Source: Pseudopithomyces maydicus
Taxonomy: Eukaryota; Ascomycota; Dothideomycetes; Pleosporales; Didymosphaeriaceae
Direction of reading: 5' to 3'
Length of the DNA: 64,000 nt
Assembly: GCA_026873275.1 (NCBI GenBank)
Contig: JANTUC010000010.1
Span: forward strand, 1,674,001 to 1,738,000
Below the pieces are notes generated by a model, which was not told the DNA's origin, made no database searches, and saw only the letters and a list, made by a program, of their open reading frames with translations. This document shows, in pieces, positions 11,321-21,192 of this stretch (within the stretch, counting starts at the first letter, position 1; every line of letters begins with the position of its first letter). The translations under genes and the position numbers were made by a program.

Positions 11321-12658
11321 TCAAAGGGGTGGCCGGTATATAGTATTGTAATGTTTGGTTTATGATATTTCGCGAGTAGCAGCAGATGGAAAGAGCAGAT
11401 AGTAATGCTGAAGAGTGGAGGACGGTAGGTTGTGGAGCATGATAGCTGGGATTTAATCTGGCTATATTGACGGGGCGGTGCAGCGTTCCAAGCAACCAAT
11501 CACATACGGGCGTTACTCTTGCCTTGCGCGCGGGCAGCAGGACAGAGAAAACATATAGTGAGGTATGCGATTAATTAAAGATTATGATATTTTGTGTTTA
11601 CAGTTGTCGCCGTGGTCTGTTTATTTAGGTCGAAGTTCAATTATCATCGTGAGGACTTGGCCAGATCATTCACATATCCCCACCCCCACCTCCCACAATC
11701 CCACCGTTATACACACATATCATCCATATACAAACTCCATGAATACCTCAGCCCCACCATATGGCCTTGCATATATATTTCCATATCTATAATTACCATC
11801 GTAAGAACCTGTCTAGGTATTTGTAGAGAAAAACAATCCAGAGGTCGATTCATACCTTTTGATAATAGAAGCACTAGAATTAGCCAATGTAACTAAATAA
11901 TAGTATTGATTCTTTACATATATAATCCTAGCTTTCTTCTAGGAACTTATAGCAGTAAAATATAACTTTTATTTACCAAAACCACTAGCTCTCAACTCCA
12001 CAATATTCCATACCCACATAACAGTGATCATAAAGCGGACTTAACAAACTCATCTACCAGAGGAGAACAAGGAGCGCTTATAAATAGATCAATGCTTGAA
12101 GGGCGACTAAGATTGATACGAGGACAAAGAAGAAGGACGTTGTTTCTGTCGTTTCTTTTCTCATTAGTCCCGCCCCCTCCCACTGTGATATACTCTGAAT
12201 AATCTATCCATACATACACTTACCTACCCATTAACCTACTAACCCACCAACTAACCCACCCACCCCTCTCCACATCCCAACACACACCTTCATCTCATCT
12301 TTACCCACTTCCCTTCCTCATTCTCATTCTCTTTTTCTCAACCTTTCCGCCTCCTCCACCGCATCTATCATACACACACCCAACCTCCCCCTGCTCACAC
12401 CAAGCAATCTAGAAAACAACATCGCAACAAAAGGCTCGGAAGAGAACATCACAACCCCCTTTCTACATCTGTCTTTCTATATGGTGTTTTATATATATTA
12501 TATGGATTATATCCCACAGCGCGTAAATCCCCCGGAATCTAAATATATACCTTCATAGATATCCGCAGTGCGACGATAATAATAATAATGGAGATAATAG
12601 CAACAGCAACAATAACAATAACAATAACAATAAAGCCACGACGGCGTAACACAACATC

Positions 12659-12700
12659 ATACATGCATACATGCATACATGCATACATATATATATCATT

Positions 12701-12743
<43 letters not shown>

Positions 12744-12745
12744 AT
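12659..12745. repeat. (ACATGCAT)n and (TA)n microsatellite
   Basis: Four CATACATG-type units are followed by about 17 TA dinucleotides and TATG units. This is purely simple sequence. Confidence 0.85.
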
Positions 12746-12902
12746 ACATATATCCACAGCGCAAGACTCGGCCCGACCAGACCCGACCAGACCAGGCTAT
12801 TTTCCAAGAAATTCGAAAGCGCTTACGCCGTAACTCGGATCCATCAAGCTTGCTGATTTCGAACTCTAGAGATGGTGCGGGGATATACATTTGCTGGTGT
12901 GT

Positions 12903-13012
12903 GAGAGGGAGAAAGGGAGAGATAAAGGGAGAGATAACGGGAGAGGGAAGGAGAGATAAAGAGGGAGAGGGAGGGAGAGGGAGGGAGAGGGAGGGAGAGG
13001 GAGGGAGGAAAT
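12903..13012. repeat. Purine-rich GAGAGGGAGG tract
   Basis: About 110 bases of almost pure purine on the + strand, with GGGAGAGATAA-like then GGGAGAGGGAGG-like units. Confidence 0.8.
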
Positions 13013-13289
13013 AATTCCTCTTATACACTCCCACCCACTCATCTATTATGTTTCTATTGATCTTCTTTCATGTTCACTCATTTGCTCGTTTACTCGTTCA
13101 CTCGTTCGCTCGTTCACTCACCAACTCATGTACATCGTTCATAGCATATGGAATGGAAATGAAAATGGAAAGGGAGAACGAGATGAGATGAGATGGGATG
13201 AGATGAGATGAGATACCTTCCTCATTCTCACACTATCAATCAGTCTACTGACTAGACATTATCTGATTAACCCGGGGCGTGCCGATACC

Positions 13290-13337
13290 CCTTTACCCCA
13301 TTACCCCATTACCCCATTACCCCATTACCCCATTACT
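13290..13337. repeat. (CCCCATTA)n octamer array
   Basis: Five copies of the octamer CCCCATTA, preceded by one variant unit. The unit is G-rich on the opposite strand but differs from the common fungal telomere unit TTAGGG. It sits 45 bases from the 3' end of the minus-strand gene at 13381. Confidence 0.8.
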
Positions 13338-13380
13338 GATTACTTATTACTAACCCCCGTTCTCCACCACACCCATTACA

Positions 13381-15718
13381 TTACTCCCCCCTCCCCTGCG
13401 CCCTCCCCTTGCTCATCCTCCCCTTGCTCATCCTCCCCTTGCTCATCCTCCCCTTGCTCATCCTCCCCTTGCTCATCCTCCCCTTGCTCATCCTGCCCTT
13501 GCTCACCCCCTCTTTCCGCCCCTCCTCTTTCACCCCCTCCCCTTCCCCCTCCCCACCAACGCTAATCCACCCGGCCAACCACTGAAAGTCCCTCACCAGC
13601 GCCCAATCCACATCCTCATCCACCAACGCCGCGTCCCTCCCCGCCTGCGCTTGTGCAAAGCGTGTCGAACTATTCGCTCTCAACGGGTCGTCGACGCCAG
13701 GTCTGGCTGGCATGCCCCCTTGGACTACTACCTCTTGAGTTTGAGTTTGAGACTGAGCTTGAGCTTGAGACTGAACTTGAGCTTGCGATGCAGTGTAAGC
13801 CCCCAGCCCCACAGCCGCTCTCTCCTCATCGCTCAACCCCTCCCCCTGCACCGCCGCAGGAGCCCTGTACGCCTCCACGTCCACGTACCTAATCCGCGCG
13901 ACCAGCGGTGGCCGCGCCGTATGCGGGATATATCCCCGCTCCAGCCCCAGCCCCGGACCCGGCCCCGGACCCGGCCATCTCGGCATCCACTCCTCAGGCC
14001 GCGGTCTCGGGAGCAAAAGTCTCATACCCCTCGCACCCCGCACCGATACCTCTTCCGGGATACGTTTCAGCGTCCTAGGAGGCGTCGGCGGCGTGACCAT
14101 GGTAGCTGGGATATGCGGCCCGAAGCAGAAGCGACGCTGCACCCACCACCGCGAGCGATCGTACCATCGATCCTGGCTTCCGCCTCTGAGTCTCTGGCGG
14201 GAGAGAGACCTTGTGCGGCGGCGAGAGGGGACTTGTAGCGTTTGGTTGGAGGGAACGTGCCAAGAGTGGAGACGATGTGGGTCTGGGGATGGCGGGCGAG
14301 CTGGGGGCGGATTTGGCGTGGGTGGGTCTGGCGTGGGCGTTGTGATGATTACTTCGGGGGAGCTTCGATGGGGTGGGTTGGGCCGCATGTGCAGGGCATT
14401 GGGGAGTCGAATTCGGCGCATGGCTGTGTTGTGGGGAGGGATGAACGCCGGTATCGTAGCGGGATCTGGACTCTGTCAGTCCTGGATCGACGAAGATGCT
14501 ACTTGAATACACGGCACTTACGGATACAGGCTCAGTATCAGATTGCTCTTGCGGACGCCGGAATTCGCATTTACAGCAGGATGGTCGAGGGAGAAATTTA
14601 CGTTGTTCCTCTTCGGTTTCGGGAGGAGGGCCTGACCACAAACAACCGCATTGTGGTGCAGATGAAGACGCGGTTCCTGGTTGATACCGTGTCTGTGGTG
14701 AAGGGTCTGTGGACTTGGACGGCTGTCCTGCAGCCCATTGGTTTTGGGAGGCATTTGACGGGCCTGCCTGGGATGGACTTTGTGCCGTCGTGGGGCCTTG
14801 ATGATGATGACGCGGCGAGTGCGCGAACGGGGGGCTGATAGGAAGCGCCGCCCTTCTTGAAGTGGCTTGTTGCACCCCTCCTTGAGGTCTGAGTCCTGGT
14901 GGAGTCCATTGAAAAGGGTGAGGAGTCGGAGGACGCGTTATCTGTGCAGTAGGCGTGGGAGTCCTCGACGACCGGGCGGCCTGTCTTGTATTCGTAGGCC
15001 GATGAGTCGAGTTACGATTTCTCTGTGACGTAGGTGTGGGCGTCCTCTCATACCGCCCACTCTGTCTTGCATCCCTCGGCCAAGCAGTTGAATCCCGCCT
15101 CCTCCGTGAATCCGGCGTAGGCCCCCTCACAAAGCGTCTCGCATCCTCGGGCCAATCCCTCGAATCCCGCCTCCACTGCCCATCCGGCGTACGCGTCCTC
15201 TCGTACCGCCCACTCCGCCTCCCATCTGTGAACCAATCGTCCGACCCCCACGACCCCCTCGAATCCGGCTCAGGCCCCCTCGCAAACTCCCTCGCATCCT
15301 CCGGCCACGAACTCGACCCCCGCGACCCCCTCGAATTCGGCGTCGGCGTCCGCTCCGAGCTCGCGATCCACACCGCGTTTGAAGGCCCTGGCGTCCCAAC
15401 CCGCGTCGTCTGCTGCGAGGAGAACGAGCTCCGCCCAGGCTGAGCGCTCTGTCTCGCATACGTAGGCGACACCGCGGGCCCCGTGCCGACAATGATGTGC
15501 GGACGACCGCGGGGAGGCGTGACGCGTCGAGGGGGCCGGAACGGCGGGGGCGTAGGGGTAGGCCAGGATGGACGTTGGGCGCGGCGTCTCCTGGATGGGA
15601 AGATTTTGTCGACCTCCTCGGGTCCGAACCACCATCTGAGGAGATCTAGACAAGAAGATGCACAGGTAAATACACGGAGAGGTTCGTTGGCCTGGTGGTG
15701 CGTGTCACGGAGGAGCAT
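13381..15718 (-). CDS. Proline-rich unknown protein with SKGRM repeats
   Basis: Two exons: 15718-14522 and 14472-13381. The 49-nt intron 14521-14473 has a GTAAGT donor and a GACTGACAG end. Only this splice joins the N-terminal frame to the long C-terminal frame. An ordered N-terminal segment (RVFTCASSCLDLLRWWFGPE, then DKIFPSRRRRAQRP) precedes about 300 residues rich in Pro, Ser and Arg with repeated RTPTP/DSRRRRDS-type units. A Cys-rich patch, CGCLWSG...CCKCEF, could bind metal. The second exon adds YDRSRWWVQRRFCFGP and ends in six SKGRM repeats. The function is unknown. The true start is uncertain: the same frame is open upstream for 24 more codons, back to the TAG that ends the UBTD gene. 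Confidence 0.6.
13408..13508. repeat. 15-bp coding minisatellite (SKGRM repeat)
   Basis: Six 15-bp units, five identical or nearly so, encode Ser-Lys-Gly-Arg-Met on the minus strand at the C terminus of the proline-rich protein. The unit length is a multiple of three, so copy-number change keeps the frame. Confidence 0.9.
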
Positions 15719-15790
15719 TTTGACGGCCTGGGCGGCTCGCTCGGTGGAGTCGAGAGGGACATTCCGGGTGCGCAGTGGTCGGTTGAAAGA

Positions 15791-16800
15791 CTACTCAAAT
15801 ACCATTGCGATGACTACGTGTTTTGCGTCGTAGTTCCAGTGGGGATTGGCTTCCAGCGGTTGGCTTTCATCGAAGGGCTTGCCGCTGTACATGAGGCGGA
15901 CACGAGCGTAGGGATGTACCTGTGTACATGGTCAGTTTTGGGTTGGGATCCCACGGGAGATAACTCACTCCAGCCTTAGTTTTCAACTTGGTGATCAGAC
16001 TGGCCACCCGCTCTCCCTTCCGTATGTCCACGACACAATCGTGCCCCGAGCTCAACCTGCACTTGACCTTGACCTCTTCACCCAGCTCATCCACCTCCAC
16101 CTCCTTGTCCTCGTCATCGCCAACACTACCAGCTTCGTCTTTCAAATCTTCTTCGACTACCAGGCCCTCAGGCTCGATGACTATCCACTCGGGCACCTTG
16201 TACCACTCCCCGCGATGATCGAATATGCCCCGCCAGAGCATCCCGTTAGGGCAAGTGCACTCAGTCGCATCCAGCAACACCTGAGCCTCTTCCACATTAC
16301 CCGCCTGGAGATTCCGCACCATATCCCGCAGCGCAGCCCATATCTCGGCCGATCCATTCGTCCGCGTATCCCACCACTCATTCCGCTCCTTCTCGAGGCG
16401 CTGGCGGGTAAAATGGCCCGTCATGCTATCACTGCGCATGGGGACATGGCTCCTGTGGCTGCCCACGGTGGGCGAAGCGAGCGTCTTGGGCAGTCTAGAG
16501 CGATGCGCCGGGTCGATGGGCTTCAAGGGGACGTTTGGCCTGTTCCCGGCGGGTGGTTGCGAGGCGGAGGCGCGGGGAGACGACGCAGCCGAGCCACGCG
16601 AGGGGGTAGGGTTTGTGATGTTGCGCTGCGAGGCGTTGCGCTGCGACGCTGGGTCGTCGCCCGCATCGGCCCTAGAAATGCAGCAACCCTATGCGCGTGT
16701 TAGCTGGGTCCGCGAGGGGTGATATACCGTGAGGCATGGGTTGCGTAGCGCAGCGCAGCGCAGCACACGCCGTGCCGGGCGCGACGACGACGTCTACCAT
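15791..16800 (-). CDS. UBTD-type ubiquitin-domain protein, MGCC N terminus
   Basis: Homologue of animal UBTD1/UBTD2 (DC-UbP). Three coding exons: 16800-16798 (the ATG alone), 16688-15969 and 15919-15791. Intron 1 (16797-16689, 109 nt) has a GTAGAC donor, a CTAAC branch site and an ATAG acceptor. It places MGCCIS at the N terminus, a dual acylation (myristoyl/palmitoyl) signature. A Ser/Asn-rich linker follows. The UBTD N-terminal domain (RLEKERNEWWDTRTNG, then EIWAALRDMV) continues with TCPNGMLWRGIFDHRGEWYKVPEW. An acidic linker leads to a C-terminal ubiquitin-like domain (KCRLSSGHDCVVDIRKGE, VHPYARVRLMYSGKPF, HVVIAMVFE). It probably acts as a membrane-tethered ubiquitin-pathway adaptor; that role is inferred. 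Confidence 0.85.
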
Positions 16801-18912
16801 GACGCTGTATAAGCTGCGAAGCTGGCCGACGACGCTCGGCGGCAAAAAAAAAGAAAAGTCATGGCCAGCAGCCCAGCAGCTAGTCGTCGCGCAAGCCACG
16901 CATGTCTCACACGACCACCTCCCGGGGAACGGTACGTTAATAAACAGATCCCACTCACCATGACCGCTACTCCCACCTAGCAATATATATATATCGCAAG
17001 CGAGTGACTGAGTGACTGACTCCTGCCGCTCACCAAAAGATACACATTTAACGATAAAGTGTCGAGTGGATACGAACGAGGGCAAAATACGCGTGCGTGC
17101 AAGAACAACGACTGCAGCGCGCGTGCGTGAAGAGAGGAGGGAGACGCACGAAGCGGAGGCGCGACGGCAGGACGAGGGCCCGGGACAGAGGAGGAACGAC
17201 GAAGGAGGAACAACGCAGGAGGAACAACGCAGGTAAGAGGTCGTACGCAGCTGCACGACGCGCTCAGCAAGAAGCAGACATGCAGACCGAACCCAAGGCA
17301 GGCGTGTATAAAATGGCGCAGCCTTGCGGGGAAGGTAGGAAGGCAAGGCAAGGCGAGGCAAGGCAAGGCAAGGCAAGCTTTCACCTTTGCTCTTACCCAA
17401 GTGGAAGGTAGGTTAGGTTAGGTTAGGTTGGGTTGGGTTAGGCTAGGTGGGTTGGACGGTGCTAGAGTACGAGCCGTATGTACGTACGCACGACCCGGCA
17501 AGCCAGCCAGCGCAGGCGTCACACCACAAACCCACACCCGCCTCTAAGGCAGGGTAGGGTAGGATAGGGTAGGGTAGGGCAGGGCAGTGCAGGGCAGCGA
17601 AGCATAGCACAGCGCAGAACGGATAGACAAACGGACGGACGGACGGACAGACAGACAGACGGAAAGACAGACAGATGGGTAGGCTGAAAATGAGTTCTCT
17701 GAACCGCAGGCTCTACATATACTACATACACACATCCACGAATCCATACACACTTCCCCCAAAACCCCCTGCCACGCCTCGCCTCGCCATCCTCGCACCA
17801 CATGACCTCCCCTCTGCCCCCAGCCCCCAGCCCACTCCAGTCCCATCCCCACATCCAAGCAAAAGCAGCAGCAAGCAGCGCTACAGCCCAGACCAGATGC
17901 CCACTAATGCAGAGCGAAGGGAAGGGAAGGGGACTTGCCGCCCGCTTCAGCAACAGCATTAGCATTGGCAGTCATGCGAGTGCGCCACACACACACGACG
18001 CGGGAGCGGGAGCGGACTTTGGGCGATGGTGATTGGCTGGGCGGGGGGATGGGTATGGGATGGGTATGGGATGGATATGGATATGGGTATTGGATGAGGG
18101 GACCTCGGGAGTCGGGAGCCTGGAGGGAAGGGAACGAAGGGGCGAGGGGGATACGACCTCGGGAATATCGACATCAGCATCACCATCATGACCTCATATG
18201 ATGAGGGTTGGTTTCTCTTTCTCTCGCCTCCCTCTCCCATCCACATCACCACAAATATCACAATATATATATATATATATATATCAAGCACAAAACATAG
18301 CAAAACCACTTCCATTTTCTAATTAGAGATTATTACGATGTGATGAGAGACATGCGCTGTGCTGTGCATATGCGCCCTAGTGGCCTAAGTGCAGAACCGC
18401 ATAAGGCCGCACTTGTGGGTATCAAGGGGGTATTTGCGCGAATAACAAAAGACACGACCACGTTCGTATATAAACGACAGCCCAGCAACCGACCGACCAA
18501 ACCAAACAGACAACTGGTATCAAAAGCAGGAAAATGGAAAAGAAAGCAGTTGCAGAGTGGTATCAATCTAGACAAGAGAGAAAAAACCGTTGTTGTGGGG
18601 GGACACAACAACACACATGATCCTTCCAAAACATGTCAGTGCCCTAGGCCGGCAGATCATGACCCACGAGTGACAAACGAACGAACGGGAGTTGGTCGAA
18701 CCGAAACTGGGTATATAGGAGACGAAATGTGCAGGGGAATGCAGTCCGAGACTGACACCGAGGTGGAGCCCGGGGGTATTTTGGGGGGGTGGGGGGGTTG
18801 GGGGAATAGTGGTAGCCGTTTGTGCGGTCAGACAAGCGCCATGAGCCGTCTTTGCTTTTCCGTCATTCCATCATGGCTGTCGTCGACGAAGGAGGGATCT
18901 TCCCACCATACT
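16801..18912. other. Repeat-rich spacer, no supported gene
   Basis: Open frames here are low-complexity in every phase. Tandem simple repeats dominate: GGCAA units (17338-17378), GGTTA-like units (17406-17445), GGGTA/GGGCA units (17552-17590), and ACGG/ACAG tetranucleotides (17630-17675). GGGAT-type units lie at 18040-18090, a TA run at 18262-18284, and a G-rich tract at 18781-18805. The part nearest 16801 is the UBTD 5' leader. Confidence 0.6.
17406..17675. repeat. Cluster of G-rich penta- and tetranucleotide repeats
   Basis: GGTTA-like pentamers, then TAGGG/CAGGG units, then ACGGACGG and ACAGACAG units, separated by short unique DNA. The GGTTA units resemble telomere repeats only superficially (pentamer, interrupted). 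Confidence 0.75.
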
Positions 18913-21192
18913 TTATGCAGTGGCTGAGACCTGCGGCGTGCTTTTGGAGTCCTGCCCTACCGCGACCGCCTCGGGAGCGACGTCACCAACGGTGGCGGGC
19001 TCGGTGGCGGGAGCAGCAGGGGCAGCAGCGTCCTCCTTGGTCTCCTCGGCGATGGGAGCGACCTCGGTCTTCTCCTCCTTGGGCTCAGCGGCCTCGGTGG
19101 CGGCAGCAGCCTCCTTCTCCTTCTTGGGCTTGCCGGCCTTGCTGGCGGCGCGGAAAAGACCACCGAATCCGCTGCGGGCCTTGTCGTCACCCTCCTTCTT
19201 GCTGCCGAGAGCACCGAAGATGGAGCCACGCTTCTTCTCCTTGGTGGCGGGGGTGGTGGTAGCGGCCTCAGCAGCCGGCTCCTCCTTGGCCTCCTCCTTG
19301 GGAGCCTCAGCGACGGGCTCGACGGCAGCGGGGGCAGCCACGGCAGGGGTCTCCTCGATCTTGGGAGCCTCCTCAGTCTTGGGGAGCTCAGGAGCCTTCT
19401 CGGTGGCAGGAGACTTGACCTTCTCCTTGTTGCCGCCAAGGAACTTGCCGAAAGAGAACGACTGCTTCTCCTTGCGGGGAGTGACGGCAGTGGGCTCGGC
19501 CTCCTTGGGCTCCTCGACCTTGAGAGCCTCGGTGGTGCCCTCGAGAGGAGCAGCCTCAACGGGAGCAACCGGGGGGAGAACAGGAGCGCTCTCAGTGGTG
19601 GTGGCAGGCTCGTCGAGCTTGGGTGCCTCAGCAGCAACCTCGGTCTCCTTGGCGGGAGCAGCAGGCACGAGATCAGCCTCCTTCTTCTCGTGGGTAGGGC
19701 TCTTCAGCTTCTGGGCGAAGCTGCCGAAGATGGAAGCACGCTTGGCGGGCTTGGGCTTCTCCTCGACCTTCTTCTCCTCGACAGGAGCAACAACGGGAGC
19801 AGTCTCCTCGGTCTTCTTTTCCTCAACGGCAGGGACGTCGGAGGTGACAACGGGAGCGGTGACGGGAGCAGTGGAGGCTATTATCATTAGAATCAAGTTC
19901 CAGTGCTTTGGTTTGATGCAAGATAAACTTACCCTCAGCAGCGGGCTCGGCCGCGACAACAGGCTCCTCGGCCTTCTTCTCCTCCTCCTTCTCCTCAGCC
20001 TTCTCCTTCTTCTCCTCCTTCTTCTCTTCTACCTTCTCCTCGACCTTGTCCTTCTTTCCAAGAAGACCGCCGAAGATGGAGGCGCGCTTGCCACGAGAGA
20101 CGGAGCGGCTCTTGCTCTTGGCAGCCTTCTTCTTCTTCTTGTCCTCGTCAGAAGAGCTGGAAGAAGAGGATCCAGTGCGGGCCGGGGCAGCAGTCTCCTC
20201 GGCAGCGACAGCCTCGCCCTCAGCGGGCTTGGGAGTGACATCAGTGCTCTTCTTAGGGGTGGAGCCAGCGGCGGCGGTAGTGGGAGCTAGCGTAGTGGGC
20301 TTGCCTGTGGGGCGTGTCAGTGCACCTGCAGCGCGGGAACAAGCGAATGCAGCCCCTTAAGGCGCGTTGCGCGTTGAAACGACGCGTTTGGGGGCAGGAA
20401 AAATTTGCGAGACATACCGAGCTTGGTGAGCTCCTCCTTGTAGGTCTCGTTGGCGACGACCGTCTCCTTGGAAGCCTTGGCCTCCTCGATGGCCTTCTCG
20501 ACAGCGACGAACCAGCCGTTGCGCTCAGCGGCGGTCTGGGCCTCGAAGGTGTGCTTGCCGCCGTGCAGCTTGAAGTGGAAAGCAACGTTGCCGTCCTTGG
20601 CGAGCTCGGTCGCGTCGGCCTGTAGATGTCAGCGATGGATTCATCGGACTGGCGGATATCGGCTTACCAAGTTCAAGACACCAGCGGGGGTGGCCTTCTC
20701 GTCGGCGTGCTTGACGAAGAACAACAATCCCTTGCCGGTGACGCTGGACCAGGCAGCGGTGGGGTGAGCAACCTCGGCCTTCTCGCCGCGGAGGTAGTGG
20801 CTGAGGCTGGAGGCGGGGACAGCGGCCTCCTCACCGAACCAGAAGTACTTCTTGGAGAAGCGGAACGCGCTGTTTTGCTGTCAGACGGAGCTTCCTCTGG
20901 CGGTGGATGGCGGGCAAACTCACTTCTTGAGGCCAGGGGCCTTGTAGCCGAGGGCACCGCTGTAGATGGGCTCGGTGGGCTTCTCCTCCTTCTTCTCCTC
21001 GACGGGAGCGGCGGCGGCAGCAGCCTCGCCGTCGGCCTTGGGGGCCTCCTCCACGGGTGCGGCGGCAGCCTCGGCGGGCTTGTCCTCGGTCACGGCAGGC
21101 GTAGTCTCGGGCTGGGCCTCGACGGCGCTGGCCTCCTGCAGAGGCGCAGACTGCTGGGGCTCGACGAGCGGGTGCTCAACTGCGGCAGACAT
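18913..21192 (-). CDS. PH-like domain protein with SIFG repeats
   Basis: Five exons: 21192-20924, 20869-20668, 20619-20418, one from about 20304 to 19933, and 19877-18913. Introns have GT-AG ends with clear CTGAC branch sites. The first exon is Ala/Glu/Pro-rich. Exons 2-3 encode a pleckstrin-homology-like fold (RFSKKYFWFGEEAAVP, then SHYLRGEKAEVAHPTAAWSS, GGKHTFEAQTAAERNGWFVA). The long C-terminal half is acidic-lysine-rich, probably disordered, and carries the repeated short motif KRASIFGGLLGKK, KRASIFGSFAQK, KRGSIFGALGSKK and SFGKFLGG. The domain order matches a conserved Pezizomycotina family sometimes annotated as meiotic expression up-regulated protein 6; I make that link from memory. 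I infer membrane-lipid or cortex binding from the PH-like domain. Confidence 0.82.

Larger units (their letters stand above)
11321..13380. other. AT-rich, repeat-laden spacer
   Basis: About 2 kb without a supportable gene. It holds AT-rich DNA (11560-12010), pyrimidine-rich strand bias (12240-12420), and several microsatellites annotated separately. The few open frames are simple-sequence translations (Tyr/Ile repeats). Confidence 0.6.

Noticed and set aside
16672..17400. 242-codon minus-strand frame
   Set aside because: It spans the UBTD ATG and intron 1 in one frame but reads as Leu/Ser/Cys-rich low complexity from GGCAA repeats. The spliced UBTD model is far better supported.
17406..17445. 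GGTTA-like units as interstitial telomere
   Set aside because: Pentameric and interrupted; it lacks TTAGGG hexamers.
18920..20290. 456-codon open frame on the + strand (Ala/Gly/Ser/Leu-rich)
   Set aside because: It is antisense to the PH-like gene and exists because that gene uses GCC/GAG/AAG-type codons. The minus strand has the splice sites and the conserved PH-like motifs.
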